Origin: PS1 clade bacterium
GTDB lineage: Bacteria; Pseudomonadota; Alphaproteobacteria; RS24
Length of the DNA stretch: 40,358 bases
Assembly (NCBI GenBank): GCA_016779015.1
Contig: JADHOK010000002.1
Coordinates: forward strand, 1 to 40,358
Direction: 5' to 3'
Shown: positions 8,639 through 16,693 of the stretch, in pieces
Position numbering within the stretch: position 1 is the first letter of the stretch
Layout of the letters: every line of letters begins with the position of its first letter
Made by a program: the position numbers and the translations under genes
The notes under the pieces: generated by a model
The model's input: only the letters and a program-made list of their open reading frames with translations
What the model was told of the DNA's origin: nothing
Databases searched by the model: none

Positions 8639-8730
8639 GTGACAATCGGGATGCGAGGCCTAATGTTGCGTATTTTCAGTCGTAAATTGGCCGTTGTTGT
8701 TGTTTGGATTTCCTGTTGCCCGATTGTCAC
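8639..8730. repeat. 12-bp perfect inverted repeat flanking 68 bp
   Basis: GTGACAATCGGG at 8639-8650 is exactly reversed as CCCGATTGTCAC at 8719-8730. The 68 bases between contain no ORF of note and a (GTT)-rich stretch. The element lies between the rlmN stop (8739) and the argG start, the only gap of some length here (8487-8738). It could fold as a long-loop hairpin in the rlmN 3' region, be a paired operator, or be a MITE-like relic. I saw no matching target duplication next to the arms. Confidence 0.7.
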
Positions 8731-8738
8731 TCATCATT

Positions 8739-9878
8739 TTAGCGGCCCAGACCGCGGGCCGCCAATTCAGCCATTTTCTTCTCCGCCGCCGTCTGCTTCA
8801 CACTGGCAGATTTCAATTGACCGCACGCGGCCATAATATCGCGGCCGCGCGGGCGTCGCACTGGGCTCGCATAACCGGCGCGATTGACGATATCGGCAAA
8901 GGCCTGCATGCGCGCTGCGTCCGAACATTCATAGGGCGCGCCGGGCCACGGGTTGAAAGGAATGAGGTTAATTTTGGCCGGAATGCCGGCCAGCAAGCGC
9001 ACCAAAGCGCGCGCATCGGCATCGCTATCATTGACCCCTTTCAGCATGACATATTCAAAAGTAATGCGCTTGGCGTTGGAAAGCCCCGGCCAATTGCGGC
9101 AGGCAGCCAGCAAATCTTCTATCGGATATTTCTTGTTCAGCGGCACCAGCTCGTCGCGCAGCGCATCGGTGACGGCGTGCAGCGAAATGGCCAGCATGAC
9201 ACCGGTCTTGGCACCCATATCGGCGATCTCCGGCACCACGCCCGAAGTCGATAAGGTGATGCGCCGTTTTGACAGGCTCAAACCGTCGCCATCGCTCATC
9301 ACATTCAGCGCGGCGGCGACATTGTCGCTATTGTAAAGCGGCTCGCCCATGCCCATCATCACCACATTGGTAATCTTGCGGCTGCCGCTATTGGAGCGCT
9401 CTTGGAGGCCCCAATCCTCAAGGTCGTCGCGCGCCGCCACCATCTGGCCGGTAATTTCGGCGGCGCTCAGATTGCGCACCAGTTTTTGTGTGCCGGTATG
9501 GCAAAAGCGGCAGGTCAGTGTGCAGCCGACCTGGCTCGACACACACAACGTGCCGCGGCCCATTTCCGGAATATAAACCGTCTCGACCAATTGCCCGTCG
9601 GCCAGCCGGAACAAATATTTGCGGGTACCGTCATTTGACAGCTGCGCCTCGGCCATTTGCAACCGGTCGAGCGTGTAGTTTTCAGCCAGTGCATCGCGCA
9701 GCGTCTTGGCGACATCGGTCATAGTGTCGAAATCGCGCGCCCCGCGCGCATAAAGCCAGCTCCAAATTTGGCCGACGCGCATGCGCAATTGTTTTTCCGG
9801 CACGCCAAGCAGCGCCAAAGCGGCGCGTAGCTCCTCGCGGGTCATGCCGACAAGGCTGGGTTTTTCCGTTATGTCCAT
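8739..9878 (-). CDS. rlmN: 23S rRNA (adenine(2503)-C2)-methyltransferase RlmN
   Basis: The product has 379 residues. The radical-SAM cluster ligands are C119, C123 and C126 in [13 protein letters not shown]. The family-specific second catalytic cysteine is near residue 352, in [20 protein letters not shown] and TLSTSGVVP are also present. It methylates C2 of A2503 in 23S rRNA (and A37 of some tRNAs), affecting decoding at the peptidyl-transferase exit. It begins 10 bases downstream of the IalB-family stop on the same strand. The cfr alternative is unlikely because the sequence and context are those of housekeeping rlmN. Confidence 0.96.
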   Translation of the reverse strand: MDITEKPSLVGMTREELRAALALLGVPEKQLRMRVGQIWSWLYARGARDFDTMTDVAKTLRDALAENYTLDRLQMAEAQLSNDGTRKYLFRLADGQLVETVYIPEMGRGTLCVSSQVGCTLTCRFCHTGTQKLVRNLSAAEITGQMVAARDDLEDWGLQERSNSGSRKITNVVMMGMGEPLYNSDNVAAALNVMSDGDGLSLSKRRITLSTSGVVPEIADMGAKTGVMLAISLHAVTDALRDELVPLNKKYPIEDLLAACRNWPGLSNAKRITFEYVMLKGVNDSDADARALVRLLAGIPAKINLIPFNPWPGAPYECSDAARMQAFADIVNRAGYASPVRRPRGRDIMAACGQLKSASVKQTAAEKKMAELAARGLGR

Positions 9879-9888
9879 GGCACAGGTT

Positions 9889-10416
9889 TTACGGGGCGGG
9901 GCAGGCGGCGTCCAGCGCCTTCATCGCCGCGGTGACGCCCTTCAGCGAATAGCTATCCGTGGTCAGTGTGCCGCGCGCCGATGTGCCTTTGAACATCAGC
10001 TCATTGCCGCGCTTCATGGCGGTGACCAGACGCGCTTGGTCGTCCAGCTTTTCCAGCCAGGCCCATTCATCGGCACCGTTTTCCACCTGCGCGCCGGTGA
10101 AAAAGGCGTAATTGTCGCTGCCGATACGCGCGAAAGGTTCCGATGTTGCCGAGAACGGATAGCCGACGCGCACCGATACTTCATTGCGCACGCCTTGGCC
10201 GGGGCGGTGCGAGACAATCAGGAAAATATCGCCACGGCGGGCATTTTCCGGTGTGGAGCGCTTTGGCTCGCCGGCGATATAACAGTTTTTCGCTTGCCCG
10301 CTGCCGCTGACAAACATCCGCCAATCGCCATATTCGCCAACCGGCGCTGCTGCCGCCATGCCGGGCGAGGCAGCGAAAAGGCCCAGAAACCCGACCAAAA
10401 ATGCAGTTCTTAACAT
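9889..10416 (-). CDS. Invasion associated locus B (IalB) family protein
   Basis: The frame extends to a TTG at 10425, but the ATG at 10416 starts a clean signal peptide ([21 protein letters not shown], split near residue 20), giving a 175-residue exported protein. The mature part begins with [10 protein letters not shown] and has a G-D-W-x-x-F opening typical of IalB-like domains. [21 protein letters not shown] and a C-terminal Cys follow. The name comes from Bartonella; in free-living alphaproteobacteria the role is unknown. It sits upstream of rlmN on the same strand and is divergent from the ECF sigma gene. Confidence 0.83.
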   Translation of the reverse strand: MLRTAFLVGFLGLFAASPGMAAAAPVGEYGDWRMFVSGSGQAKNCYIAGEPKRSTPENARRGDIFLIVSHRPGQGVRNEVSVRVGYPFSATSEPFARIGSDNYAFFTGAQVENGADEWAWLEKLDDQARLVTAMKRGNELMFKGTSARGTLTTDSYSLKGVTAAMKALDAACPAP

Positions 10417-10499
10417 GCAAGCCAATCTAAGCTGATTTGGCCCGCGAAGCCAGCCCGCTTTTGCTTGCTTTTATGCGCTCAATAGCCTCTACTGAATTG

Positions 10500-10543
10500 G
10501 CGTACGGATCATTGTACGTGTTTACGCACGGAATATTGTGCGT
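10500..10543. promoter_or_regulatory. Paired 20-bp dyads, 24-bp period, upstream of ECF sigma gene
   Basis: Two copies of a dyad with the same geometry (6-bp arm, 8-bp spacer, 6-bp arm) lie 24 bp apart. They are GCGTAC/GTACGT around GGATCATT (10500-10519) and ACGCAC/GTGCGT around GGAATATT (10524-10543). The second is perfect and the first has one mismatch. As direct repeats, 10505-10522 and 10529-10546 match at 15 of 18 positions. They sit 21 bases before the sigma start codon in the 147-bp divergent gap with ialB. A dimeric regulator binding two sites is the simple reading; no regulator is identified. Confidence 0.6.
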
Positions 10544-10563
10544 GTTAGAGAGGTCTCAAGACC

Positions 10564-11229
10564 ATGTCAGCGAGTGGCCAGAACACCGGCTCCGCGCGAA
10601 CCGAAGTAGAAGTAGATCAAGTCAGCAACCAAAGCGAAGGTGCTGATGCCGCGAAAGAGGCGGGTGCGTTAGGGTCAAAAGACCAAAAACCCGATTTCGC
10701 AGGTCTTATCGAAAAGATCGCCGAATCCAAAGATCGCGACGCATTTGCCGCGTTATTCGCGCATTTTGCGCCGCGCCTGAAAGGCTATTTAATGCGCCTT
10801 GGTGCCTCCGACGGCCAAGCCGAGGAAGTGCTGCAAGAGGCGTTATTGACGGTATGGCGCAAAGCGCATTTATTCGACCGCAAAAAAGCCGCCGCCTCGA
10901 CGTGGATTTTCACCATTGCCCGCAATCGCCGTATCGATATTCTGCGCAAGCGCAAATTCCCCGAAATCGACGCCGAAGACCCGAGCTTGGTGCCGGATGC
11001 GCCGCCGGCTCCTGATGAGGAAGTCATCGGGGTGCGCGAAGGCGAAGCGGTGCGCGCCGCATTGGAAAAATTACCCGAGGAGCAGCGCGAACTGGTGCGC
11101 TTGGCATTTTATAATGGCTGGTCGCATTCGCGCATTGCCGCCGACACTAATCTGCCCTTGGGCACGGTGAAGTCGCGGCTGAGACTGGCGTTTTCAAGAT
11201 TGCGCAATGAGCTGGAAGGGCGGCTTTAA
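10564..11229 (+). CDS. ECF-type RNA polymerase sigma factor, RpoE/ChrR-class-like
   Basis: The product has 221 residues. A charged, probably disordered N-terminal extension of about 45 residues precedes sigma region 2 (about 59-128, with FAPRLKGYLMRLGAS and STWIFTIARNRRIDILRKRK). An acidic linker with a PPAP run leads to region 4 (about 163-215, with W-S-H-S-R-I-A helix-turn-helix and LPLGTVKSRLRLA). Region 2 resembles the RpoE factors that Rhodobacter pairs with the zinc cupin anti-sigma ChrR. No anti-sigma gene is adjacent: the next gene is convergent. The dyads just upstream may carry its control. Confidence 0.93.
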   Translation: MSASGQNTGSARTEVEVDQVSNQSEGADAAKEAGALGSKDQKPDFAGLIEKIAESKDRDAFAALFAHFAPRLKGYLMRLGASDGQAEEVLQEALLTVWRKAHLFDRKKAAASTWIFTIARNRRIDILRKRKFPEIDAEDPSLVPDAPPAPDEEVIGVREGEAVRAALEKLPEEQRELVRLAFYNGWSHSRIAADTNLPLGTVKSRLRLAFSRLRNELEGRL

Positions 11230-11233
11230 AGCC
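11222..11233. terminator. Perfect palindrome at the end of the sigma gene
   Basis: GGCTTTAAAGCC is a perfect 12-bp palindrome containing the sigma-factor stop. GGGCG/CGCCC can extend it. It lies between convergent genes but has no T-run, so terminator function is tentative. Confidence 0.3.
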
Positions 11234-11243
11234 TATCGCCCCT

Positions 11244-11738
11244 TCACGGTGTGAATTGCACGCCTTTTTCGCCACCCGGCATAATCGGCCGCGCGCTAAA
11301 CTGCCCGAGACTTTGCAAGCGGTCATACATCACAATGGCACCGGCGATTTGCACATTGACGCAAAACCGCGTCGGGATGCGGATGAGGTGGTCGCATTTG
11401 GCGCGCATGGCGGCGGATAAATCGCCGCGTTCCGGCCCCATCACATAAGCCGCGCAACGCGGATGGGTGAAGCTCGGCAGGTCAACCGCTTCATCGGTCA
11501 ACTCGACCCCGACCAGACTGCATTGCTTGGGCAGCTCCATTGCGTCGATATCCGACCAGTCATACCACGGCACTGAATGCGGCGTCTTTGAGGTGTCGGA
11601 GCGCGCTTCGCGCACGCGGTAATGCGCCTCGACGGTGAAGATAAATGCCGCGCCAAAAGCATGCGCCGAACGCATTAGATTGCCGGTGTTCATCGGCTTT
11701 GACGCCCTTTCAATACCAATGGCAAAATAACCTTTCAT
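11244..11738 (-). CDS. TrmH/SpoU (SPOUT) family RNA 2'-O-methyltransferase
   Basis: The frame is open from 11807, but the ATG at 11738 is preceded by AGAGG with a 7-base spacer and begins MKGYFAIGIERAS, a natural SPOUT first strand. That gives 164 residues. NTGNLMRSAHAFGA is motif 1 of the knot, YVMGPERGDLS is motif 2, and FCVNVQIAGAIVMYDR is a motif 3-like end. The minimal size, without an extra RNA-binding domain, resembles TrmL-like enzymes. The RNA target cannot be told from sequence. Confidence 0.9.
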   Translation of the reverse strand: MKGYFAIGIERASKPMNTGNLMRSAHAFGAAFIFTVEAHYRVREARSDTSKTPHSVPWYDWSDIDAMELPKQCSLVGVELTDEAVDLPSFTHPRCAAYVMGPERGDLSAAMRAKCDHLIRIPTRFCVNVQIAGAIVMYDRLQSLGQFSARPIMPGGEKGVQFTP

Positions 11739-11899
11739 CCGTACACCTCTTACTGACGCATTATTTCCGCTTCTCATTATGCCTGACTGGCTTATGATGG
11801 CGGCCATATGAAGAGGGTTCCCATTTTAAGAGCATGGGGGCTGAAAGAAAACCCCGCGCGGCTAAGCCGCTGCAGCGGGCCAGATAAAGGGAGATAAAA

Positions 11900-12913
11900 A
11901 TGAAAGCCGTATTGTGCAAAGAATTTGGGCCACCTGAGAACCTGGTGGTGGAAGATATCGCCTCGCCGGAGCCTGGCCCCGGTGAAGTGGTGCTGGAGGT
12001 GCACGCGGCGGCGGTCAATTTTCCCGATGTCTTGATCATTCAAAACAAATACCAGTTCAAGCCGCCCCTGCCATTCGCGCCGGGCGGCGAGGTTGCCGGT
12101 GTCGTCTCCAAGCTGGGCGATGGGGTGAAGAACCTCAAAATCGGCGACCGCGTTATCGGCTCGTGCGGCCATGGCGGTTTTGTCGAGGAGATTGCGCTCA
12201 ATGAAGCTCAGTGCATACCGGTGCCCGATGAAATGGACTTGGAAACCGCCTCGGCGCTGGTGCTGACCTATGGCACCTCGCATTACGGGTTGAAAGACCG
12301 CGCTGCGTTGAAAAAAGGCGAAACGCTTTTGGTCATGGGCGCGGCCGGCGGCGTCGGCCTTGCGGCGGTCGAGCTCGGCAAAGCGATGGGCGCGCATGTC
12401 ATTGCCGCCGCCAGTTCGCAAGACAAGCTTGATGTCTGTGTAGAGCATGGCACCGATGACACCATCCTCTACCCGTCAGGGGCGCTTGACCGCGACCAGC
12501 AAAAAGCGTTCTCCGATGCGATTAAAGAAAAGACCGGCGGCAAAGGTGCCGATGTGATTTACGATCCGGTCGGCGGCGCTTATGCCGAACCGGCTTTGCG
12601 CGCTACCAATTGGGAAGGCCGTTATTTGGTTATCGGTTTTGCGGCCGGTGACATCCCCCAAATCCCGCTCAATCTGGCGCTGTTGAAAAGCTGTCAGATT
12701 GTCGGCGTGTTCTGGGGCGCTTTCACGGCGCGCGACCCGCAAGGCAATCAGGCCAATTTGCAAGAGCTTATGGAGATGTATAAAGCCGGTACCATTCGCC
12801 CGCATATTTCCGATAAATTCCCGCTCGAGCAAGCGGCCGACGCGCTCAATAAAATGGCCAATCGTGAAGTCAAAGGTAAAGTTATTCTGACCACGGGCCG
12901 TTCAGAAAGCTAG
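11900..12913 (+). CDS. NADPH:quinone oxidoreductase family protein (zinc-independent MDR)
   Basis: The product has 337 residues, preceded by AAAGGGAG. The GroES-like N-domain has VNFPDVLIIQNKYQ and PFAPGGEVAG, and lacks the catalytic zinc cysteines. The Rossmann motif VMGAAGGVGLAAVELGKAMG sits near residues 148-168. The C-terminal PLEQAADALNKM...GKVIL end is typical of quinone oxidoreductases. It likely reduces quinones or enoyl substrates with NADPH. Upstream, 11867-11878 is a perfect CCGCTGCAGCGG palindrome in the divergent gap with the methyltransferase. The next gene starts 7 bases after its stop. Confidence 0.92.
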   Translation: MKAVLCKEFGPPENLVVEDIASPEPGPGEVVLEVHAAAVNFPDVLIIQNKYQFKPPLPFAPGGEVAGVVSKLGDGVKNLKIGDRVIGSCGHGGFVEEIALNEAQCIPVPDEMDLETASALVLTYGTSHYGLKDRAALKKGETLLVMGAAGGVGLAAVELGKAMGAHVIAAASSQDKLDVCVEHGTDDTILYPSGALDRDQQKAFSDAIKEKTGGKGADVIYDPVGGAYAEPALRATNWEGRYLVIGFAAGDIPQIPLNLALLKSCQIVGVFWGAFTARDPQGNQANLQELMEMYKAGTIRPHISDKFPLEQAADALNKMANREVKGKVILTTGRSES

Positions 12914-12920
12914 ACCTAGC

Positions 12921-13919
12921 GTGTCCAAAGCAAAAGCCGAGCCGGTACGCCAGCCGGTTGACAATCGCCGCGCCGCTTTCTGGCTTCTGGCCTCAGCCGT
13001 CATGTTCACCTTCACCGGCGTGTTGGTGAAGACGCTGGGTGAGACGTTGCACCCGTTCGAAATTTCGTTTTTTCGCGGTCTGGTGGCGCTGGCTGTCATC
13101 TTGCCGATATTCTCGCGCACCGGTGGCATTCGGGCTGGCATGCGGACGCAAATACCGTTGCTGCAAATGACCCGCGGCGTGGTCGGCTCATTGGCGATGT
13201 TTTTGGGTTTTTACGCCATTGTCGCCCTGCCTTTGGCCGACGCCCAAGCCATCAGCTTTTCGCGCAATTTGTTTTTGGTGCCGCTGGCGGCGTTTATTTT
13301 GGCCGAGGCGGTGGGGCCGCGCCGCGCCATTGCGGCCGGGGTCGGTTTTATCGGCGTGTTGATTATGCTGCGCCCGGGAAGCGGCGATGCCGGGTTGTAT
13401 CTCAGTCTCGGCGCGGCGGCGGCTTTGGGGCATGCGTTTTTGGTGGCGCTGGCCACCGTGCTGGTCAATATCGCGTCGCGCTATGACGGGCCGGTGACGC
13501 TGATGTTTTACACCAATACAGTGTCGGTGACGCTGATTGCCATTCCGACTTTTTTCGTTTGGCAGACGCCGAATATGACCGAGCTGATGATGCTCATCGC
13601 CATGGGCATATTGGCGACGGCGTCGCATAATTGTTTCATCCGCGCTTTTGCGATGGGCGAGGCCAGTGTCATCGCGCCGGTGGATTATTCGCGGCTCATT
13701 TTTGCCGCGCTGGCAGGCTGGCTGGTATTTGCCACTGTGCCGGATATGTACACCATTAGCGGAGCGCTGATTATCGTCGCATCGAGCTTTTATATTCTGC
13801 GCCGCGAGGCGATGGTGGCCAAAACCGACAGCCAGTCAGAAACTAAGAAAGGTATTAAGAAAGGTACTAAGAGAGGTATTGTGACGGATGCGCCGCCGCC
13901 GCCGCCGCCAATTCCTTAG
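12921..13919 (+). CDS. DMT superfamily (EamA) transporter
   Basis: This 332-residue integral membrane protein has about ten hydrophobic helices in two EamA repeats (about 16-145 and 150-295). It starts at a GTG 7 bases after the previous stop. RGVVGSLAMFLGFYAI and YSRLIFAALAGWLVF are typical EamA helix sequences. The C-terminal tail past about 300 is odd. Three tandem 12-bp units (13845-13880) encode KKGI-KKGT-KRGI, and a proline run follows. The transported compound is unknown; members move amino acids, riboflavin or other metabolites. Confidence 0.9.
   Translation: MSKAKAEPVRQPVDNRRAAFWLLASAVMFTFTGVLVKTLGETLHPFEISFFRGLVALAVILPIFSRTGGIRAGMRTQIPLLQMTRGVVGSLAMFLGFYAIVALPLADAQAISFSRNLFLVPLAAFILAEAVGPRRAIAAGVGFIGVLIMLRPGSGDAGLYLSLGAAAALGHAFLVALATVLVNIASRYDGPVTLMFYTNTVSVTLIAIPTFFVWQTPNMTELMMLIAMGILATASHNCFIRAFAMGEASVIAPVDYSRLIFAALAGWLVFATVPDMYTISGALIIVASSFYILRREAMVAKTDSQSETKKGIKKGTKRGIVTDAPPPPPPIP
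13845..13880 (+). repeat. Three tandem 12-bp units in the DMT transporter tail
   Basis: AAGAAAGGTATT, AAGAAAGGTACT and AAGAGAGGTATT follow each other without gaps. They encode a basic KKGI/KKGT/KRGI tail outside the membrane domain. Confidence 0.85.
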
Positions 13920-13946
13920 GGCCCTTAAGGCCCTTAAAGCCCTAAA
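13916..13946. repeat. 9-bp repeats and inverted repeat after the DMT stop
   Basis: GGCCCTTAA occurs at 13920-13928 and 13929-13937, with a degenerate third copy after it. The block is framed by TTAGGGC (13916-13922) and GCCCTAA (13939-13945), a perfect 7-bp inverted repeat. A hairpin can form just after the stop codon. There is no T-run. Confidence 0.6.
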
Positions 13947-14029
13947 ACCCAATCAGCGCTTGCGCCGCGCCGCCTGACTGAATAAAGTCCGCACCATATT
14001 TTCGACGAAACTTCTGTGGGAGAGAGCAA

Positions 14030-14812
14030 ATGAAACTCGATTCAAATATTACCGCCATCGTGACCGGCGGTGCCTCGGGCCTCGGTGAAGCCACCGTCCG
14101 CCTGCTGGCCGAAAAAGGCGTGAAATGCGGTATTTTCGACCTCAATGAAGAAAAAGGCGAAGCGGTTGCCAAAGAAGTCGGCGGCGCATTTGCCAAAGTC
14201 AATGTCACCTCGGATGACGAGGTCGATGCCGGTTTTGCCAAAATCCGCGACGCGTTGGGCCAAGAGCGTATTCTGATCAATTGCGCCGGTACCGGCAATG
14301 CGGTGAAAACCGCATCGCGCAACAAAGAGACCGGTGAAATCAGTCACTTCCCGCTCGATGCGTTCAACCTCATCATTCAGATCAATCTGGTCGGCACATT
14401 TCGCTGCATCGCCAAATCGGCTGCCGGTATGATGAGCCTCGACCCGCTGGAATGCGGCGACCGCGGCGCTATCGTCAACACCGCCTCGGTGGCGGCTGAA
14501 GACGGCCAAATCGGTCAAGCTTCTTATTCAGCTTCGAAAGCCGGCGTTGTCGGCATGACCTTGCCGATCGCTCGCGACTTGTCGCGCGAAGGCATTCGCG
14601 TCAACACGATTTTGCCGGGTATTTTCGATACGCCGCTTTTGGCCGGCGCGCCGGAAAATGTGCGTCAGGCGCTGGGCGCTATGGTGCCGTATCCGTCGCG
14701 TCTCGGCCTGCCGGATGAATATGCCAAGCTGGCCGCCACCATGTGCGAAGTGAATTATTTCAATGGTGAGGATGTGCGTCTTGACGGTGCCATCCGTATG
14801 GCGCCGCGCTAG
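14030..14812 (+). CDS. SDR family, 3-hydroxyacyl-CoA dehydrogenase type II (HSD10-like)
   Basis: The product has 260 residues. TGGASGLG is at 12-19 and D37 favours NAD. NCAG is at 84-87, and the catalytic residues are S153, Y166 and K170. The insertion SRNKETGEISHFPLDAF between the NCAG strand and the next helix is the hallmark of the HSD17B10 / type II 3-hydroxyacyl-CoA dehydrogenase group. GGGAGAG precedes the ATG. It likely oxidises 3-hydroxyacyl-CoAs, including short and branched chains. It ends convergently against the DUF4864 gene. Confidence 0.92.
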   Translation: MKLDSNITAIVTGGASGLGEATVRLLAEKGVKCGIFDLNEEKGEAVAKEVGGAFAKVNVTSDDEVDAGFAKIRDALGQERILINCAGTGNAVKTASRNKETGEISHFPLDAFNLIIQINLVGTFRCIAKSAAGMMSLDPLECGDRGAIVNTASVAAEDGQIGQASYSASKAGVVGMTLPIARDLSREGIRVNTILPGIFDTPLLAGAPENVRQALGAMVPYPSRLGLPDEYAKLAATMCEVNYFNGEDVRLDGAIRMAPR

Positions 14813-14835
14813 GGCGCGCAGCCGAATATCGCCGC

Positions 14836-15300
14836 TCAGATATCCATCTGATTTGAGGCGAGCAATTGACAGCCGGCGATCTTCCAAGATCCATCCGGCT
14901 GTTTTTGCATCATGTAACGCGCCTTATGGCTGGTGCCGCGATCATCGACCAGATAGACATCCTGCAGGCGAATATGCGGCGTGTCGGAGACGGCGCGCGC
15001 CGGGCCGGTAAAGCTCAGCGTGCGCGCTTTATAAACCGGTCGATAATGCGCCCGCACCATCGCCATAAAGCGATTGGGGGCGACAAATTGGGCGCGCAAA
15101 TCGGGTGAGGCGAAGCCGAAAGCGGTGACGTCATCCTCGCGCTTAAACGCCTCTATCTGCGCTTCAATGGCGGTGCGAATATCGCGGTCATGCAGGGCCA
15201 TGGGTTGATGGCGGTTTTGCAAGAGCGCGGTGGCAATGGCGAGCGCTGCCAGCAGCGCCAAAACGGCAATATCGGCAAAGCTGATGCGCCCGCCGCGCAT
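14836..15300 (-). CDS. DUF4864 domain-containing protein
   Basis: The product has 154 residues. A hydrophobic N-terminal segment (about 9-27) acts as a signal anchor. The rest is a cone-like (NTF2-fold-like) domain with FGFASPDLRAQF, FMAMVRAHYRPVYK and QPDGSWKIAGCQL, which are the DUF4864 landmarks. Its ATG starts on the base after the pterin dehydratase stop, so the two are translationally linked. No catalytic residues are known for the family, which is common in alphaproteobacteria. Confidence 0.85.
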   Translation of the reverse strand: MRGGRISFADIAVLALLAALAIATALLQNRHQPMALHDRDIRTAIEAQIEAFKREDDVTAFGFASPDLRAQFVAPNRFMAMVRAHYRPVYKARTLSFTGPARAVSDTPHIRLQDVYLVDDRGTSHKARYMMQKQPDGSWKIAGCQLLASNQMDI

Positions 15301-15609
15301 TTATTTTGCCCGGCCTGCAGCACCGGCTGTCTTGTCCATGAAAGTCGCCATTTTGATATCGAGCGGCGATAGTCCGCCCGCATCATGCGTGGTCAGCACC
15401 ACATTGACGCTCTTATAGACATTGTCCCATTCCGGGTGATGGTCCATTTTCTCCGCCTGCATGGCGACGCGGCTCATCCACGCAAATGCGGCGCTGAAAT
15501 CGGCAAAGACAAAGCGCTTTTCAATTGCCTCGCGGCCGCGGGTTTTTTTCCAGCCTTTGAGCTTGGCCATGGCGGCGCGCTTTTCGGCATTGGATAATTT
15601 CTCAACCAT
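15301..15609 (-). CDS. phhB: 4a-hydroxytetrahydrobiopterin dehydratase (PCD/DCoH)
   Basis: The upstream ATG at 15645 would overlap the aldo/keto reductase. AAGGAG points to the ATG at 15609 ([10 protein letters not shown]), giving 102 residues, the normal size. The active-site signature [13 protein letters not shown] followed by [15 protein letters not shown] matches H-H-P-x-W...T-H-x-x-G-x-x-x-x-D. It dehydrates the carbinolamine formed by aromatic amino acid hydroxylases or rescues molybdopterin-like pterins. No hydroxylase is in the window, so the partner is unknown. Confidence 0.93.
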   Translation of the reverse strand: MVEKLSNAEKRAAMAKLKGWKKTRGREAIEKRFVFADFSAAFAWMSRVAMQAEKMDHHPEWDNVYKSVNVVLTTHDAGGLSPLDIKMATFMDKTAGAAGRAK

Positions 15610-15635
15610 AGTGCTGTCTCCTTTTAGCCCTCGGA

Positions 15636-16676
15636 TTATGGGCACAGATTGGGGGCGCGCAAATGCACCTCTTCAATATCGGCCAAAATCTCATCGCTGA
15701 GCTCGATATCGAAACTGGTCACCGCCAGTTTCAACTGTTCCATACTGGTGGCACCGATAATGTTCGAGGTCACAAAATCGCGCGTCGTTACAAACTGATT
15801 GGCCAGCTGCGACGGGTCAAGGCCATATTTCTTGGCGATCGCCAAATAGCCTTCAATCGCCTGTTCCGCGCCCGGCACTTCATAGCGTTGCAAGCGGTCA
15901 AATAGCTGCTTGCGCGAGCCTTGCGGATTGGCCCCGCCTTGATATTTGCCGGTCAAATAACCCTGCGCCAAAGGCGAATAGGCGAGCAGGCCAACCCCCT
16001 CGCGGTGGAAAATTTCCGACGCGCCAAGCTCGTAAATCCGGTTCAGCAAATTATAAGCGTTTTGCACCGACACCATGCGCGGCAGGCCTTTGACTTCGCC
16101 ATGGTGCAGAAATTTCATAATGCCCCAAGGGGTCTCATTGGAAAGGCCGAAATGGCGCACTTTGCCGGCTTTTTGAATATCGGCCAGCGCGCCCAGAATA
16201 TCCTCAATCTTATTTATCTCGCCGCCCATTTCTTTGTGCCCCATACCGCCGAAAATACGAATGGGCCGGTCGGGCCAGTGCAATTGGTAAAGGTCGATGT
16301 AATCGGTCTGCAGGCGTTTCAGACTTTTATCGACCGCTTCATGGATTTGTGCCGCGCTGTGTTCGGTGCCGCTGCCATCATCGCGCAGCCAGTTCATCGG
16401 CGCGCGTCCGGCCACTTTGGTGGCGAGGATGATGTCTTCGCGCTTGCCGGTTTTGTTGAACCAAGTACCGATAATTTCTTCGGTGCGGCCTTGCGTTTCG
16501 GCGCGCGGCGGCACCGCATACATCTCCGCCGTATCGAAGAAATTAATCCCCATCTCGACGGCATAATCCATCTGTTCGTGCCCCTCGGCTTCGGTGTTTT
16601 GTTCCCCCCAAGTCATGGTGCCCAAACAAATGGCGCTGACCTCAATATCGGTATGGCCCAAACGACGATATTCCAT
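15636..16676 (-). CDS. NADP(H)-dependent aldo/keto reductase (Tas-like)
   Basis: The product has 346 residues. It begins [20 protein letters not shown]. The tetrad is Asp (FFDTAEMY), Tyr in AEMYAVPP, Lys (ILATKVAG) and His (LYQLHWP). The insert [18 protein letters not shown] and a long loop around [11 protein letters not shown] match E. coli Tas closely. It probably reduces small aldehydes or ketones. It is second in the minus-strand unit: esterase, this gene, pterin dehydratase, DUF4864. Confidence 0.93.
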   Translation of the reverse strand: MEYRRLGHTDIEVSAICLGTMTWGEQNTEAEGHEQMDYAVEMGINFFDTAEMYAVPPRAETQGRTEEIIGTWFNKTGKREDIILATKVAGRAPMNWLRDDGSGTEHSAAQIHEAVDKSLKRLQTDYIDLYQLHWPDRPIRIFGGMGHKEMGGEINKIEDILGALADIQKAGKVRHFGLSNETPWGIMKFLHHGEVKGLPRMVSVQNAYNLLNRIYELGASEIFHREGVGLLAYSPLAQGYLTGKYQGGANPQGSRKQLFDRLQRYEVPGAEQAIEGYLAIAKKYGLDPSQLANQFVTTRDFVTSNIIGATSMEQLKLAVTSFDIELSDEILADIEEVHLRAPNLCP

Positions 16677-16693
16677 AAAATTATGCTCCCTGA

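Noticed and set aside
8487-8645. About 50-residue N-terminal extension of ArgG
   Set aside because: ArgG proteins start about ten residues before AYSGGLDTS. The extension also covers the inverted-repeat arm and the likely promoter.
8639-8730. Insertion sequence
   Set aside because: There is no transposase frame, and the 92-bp length excludes an autonomous element. A MITE remains possible but lacks a visible target duplication.
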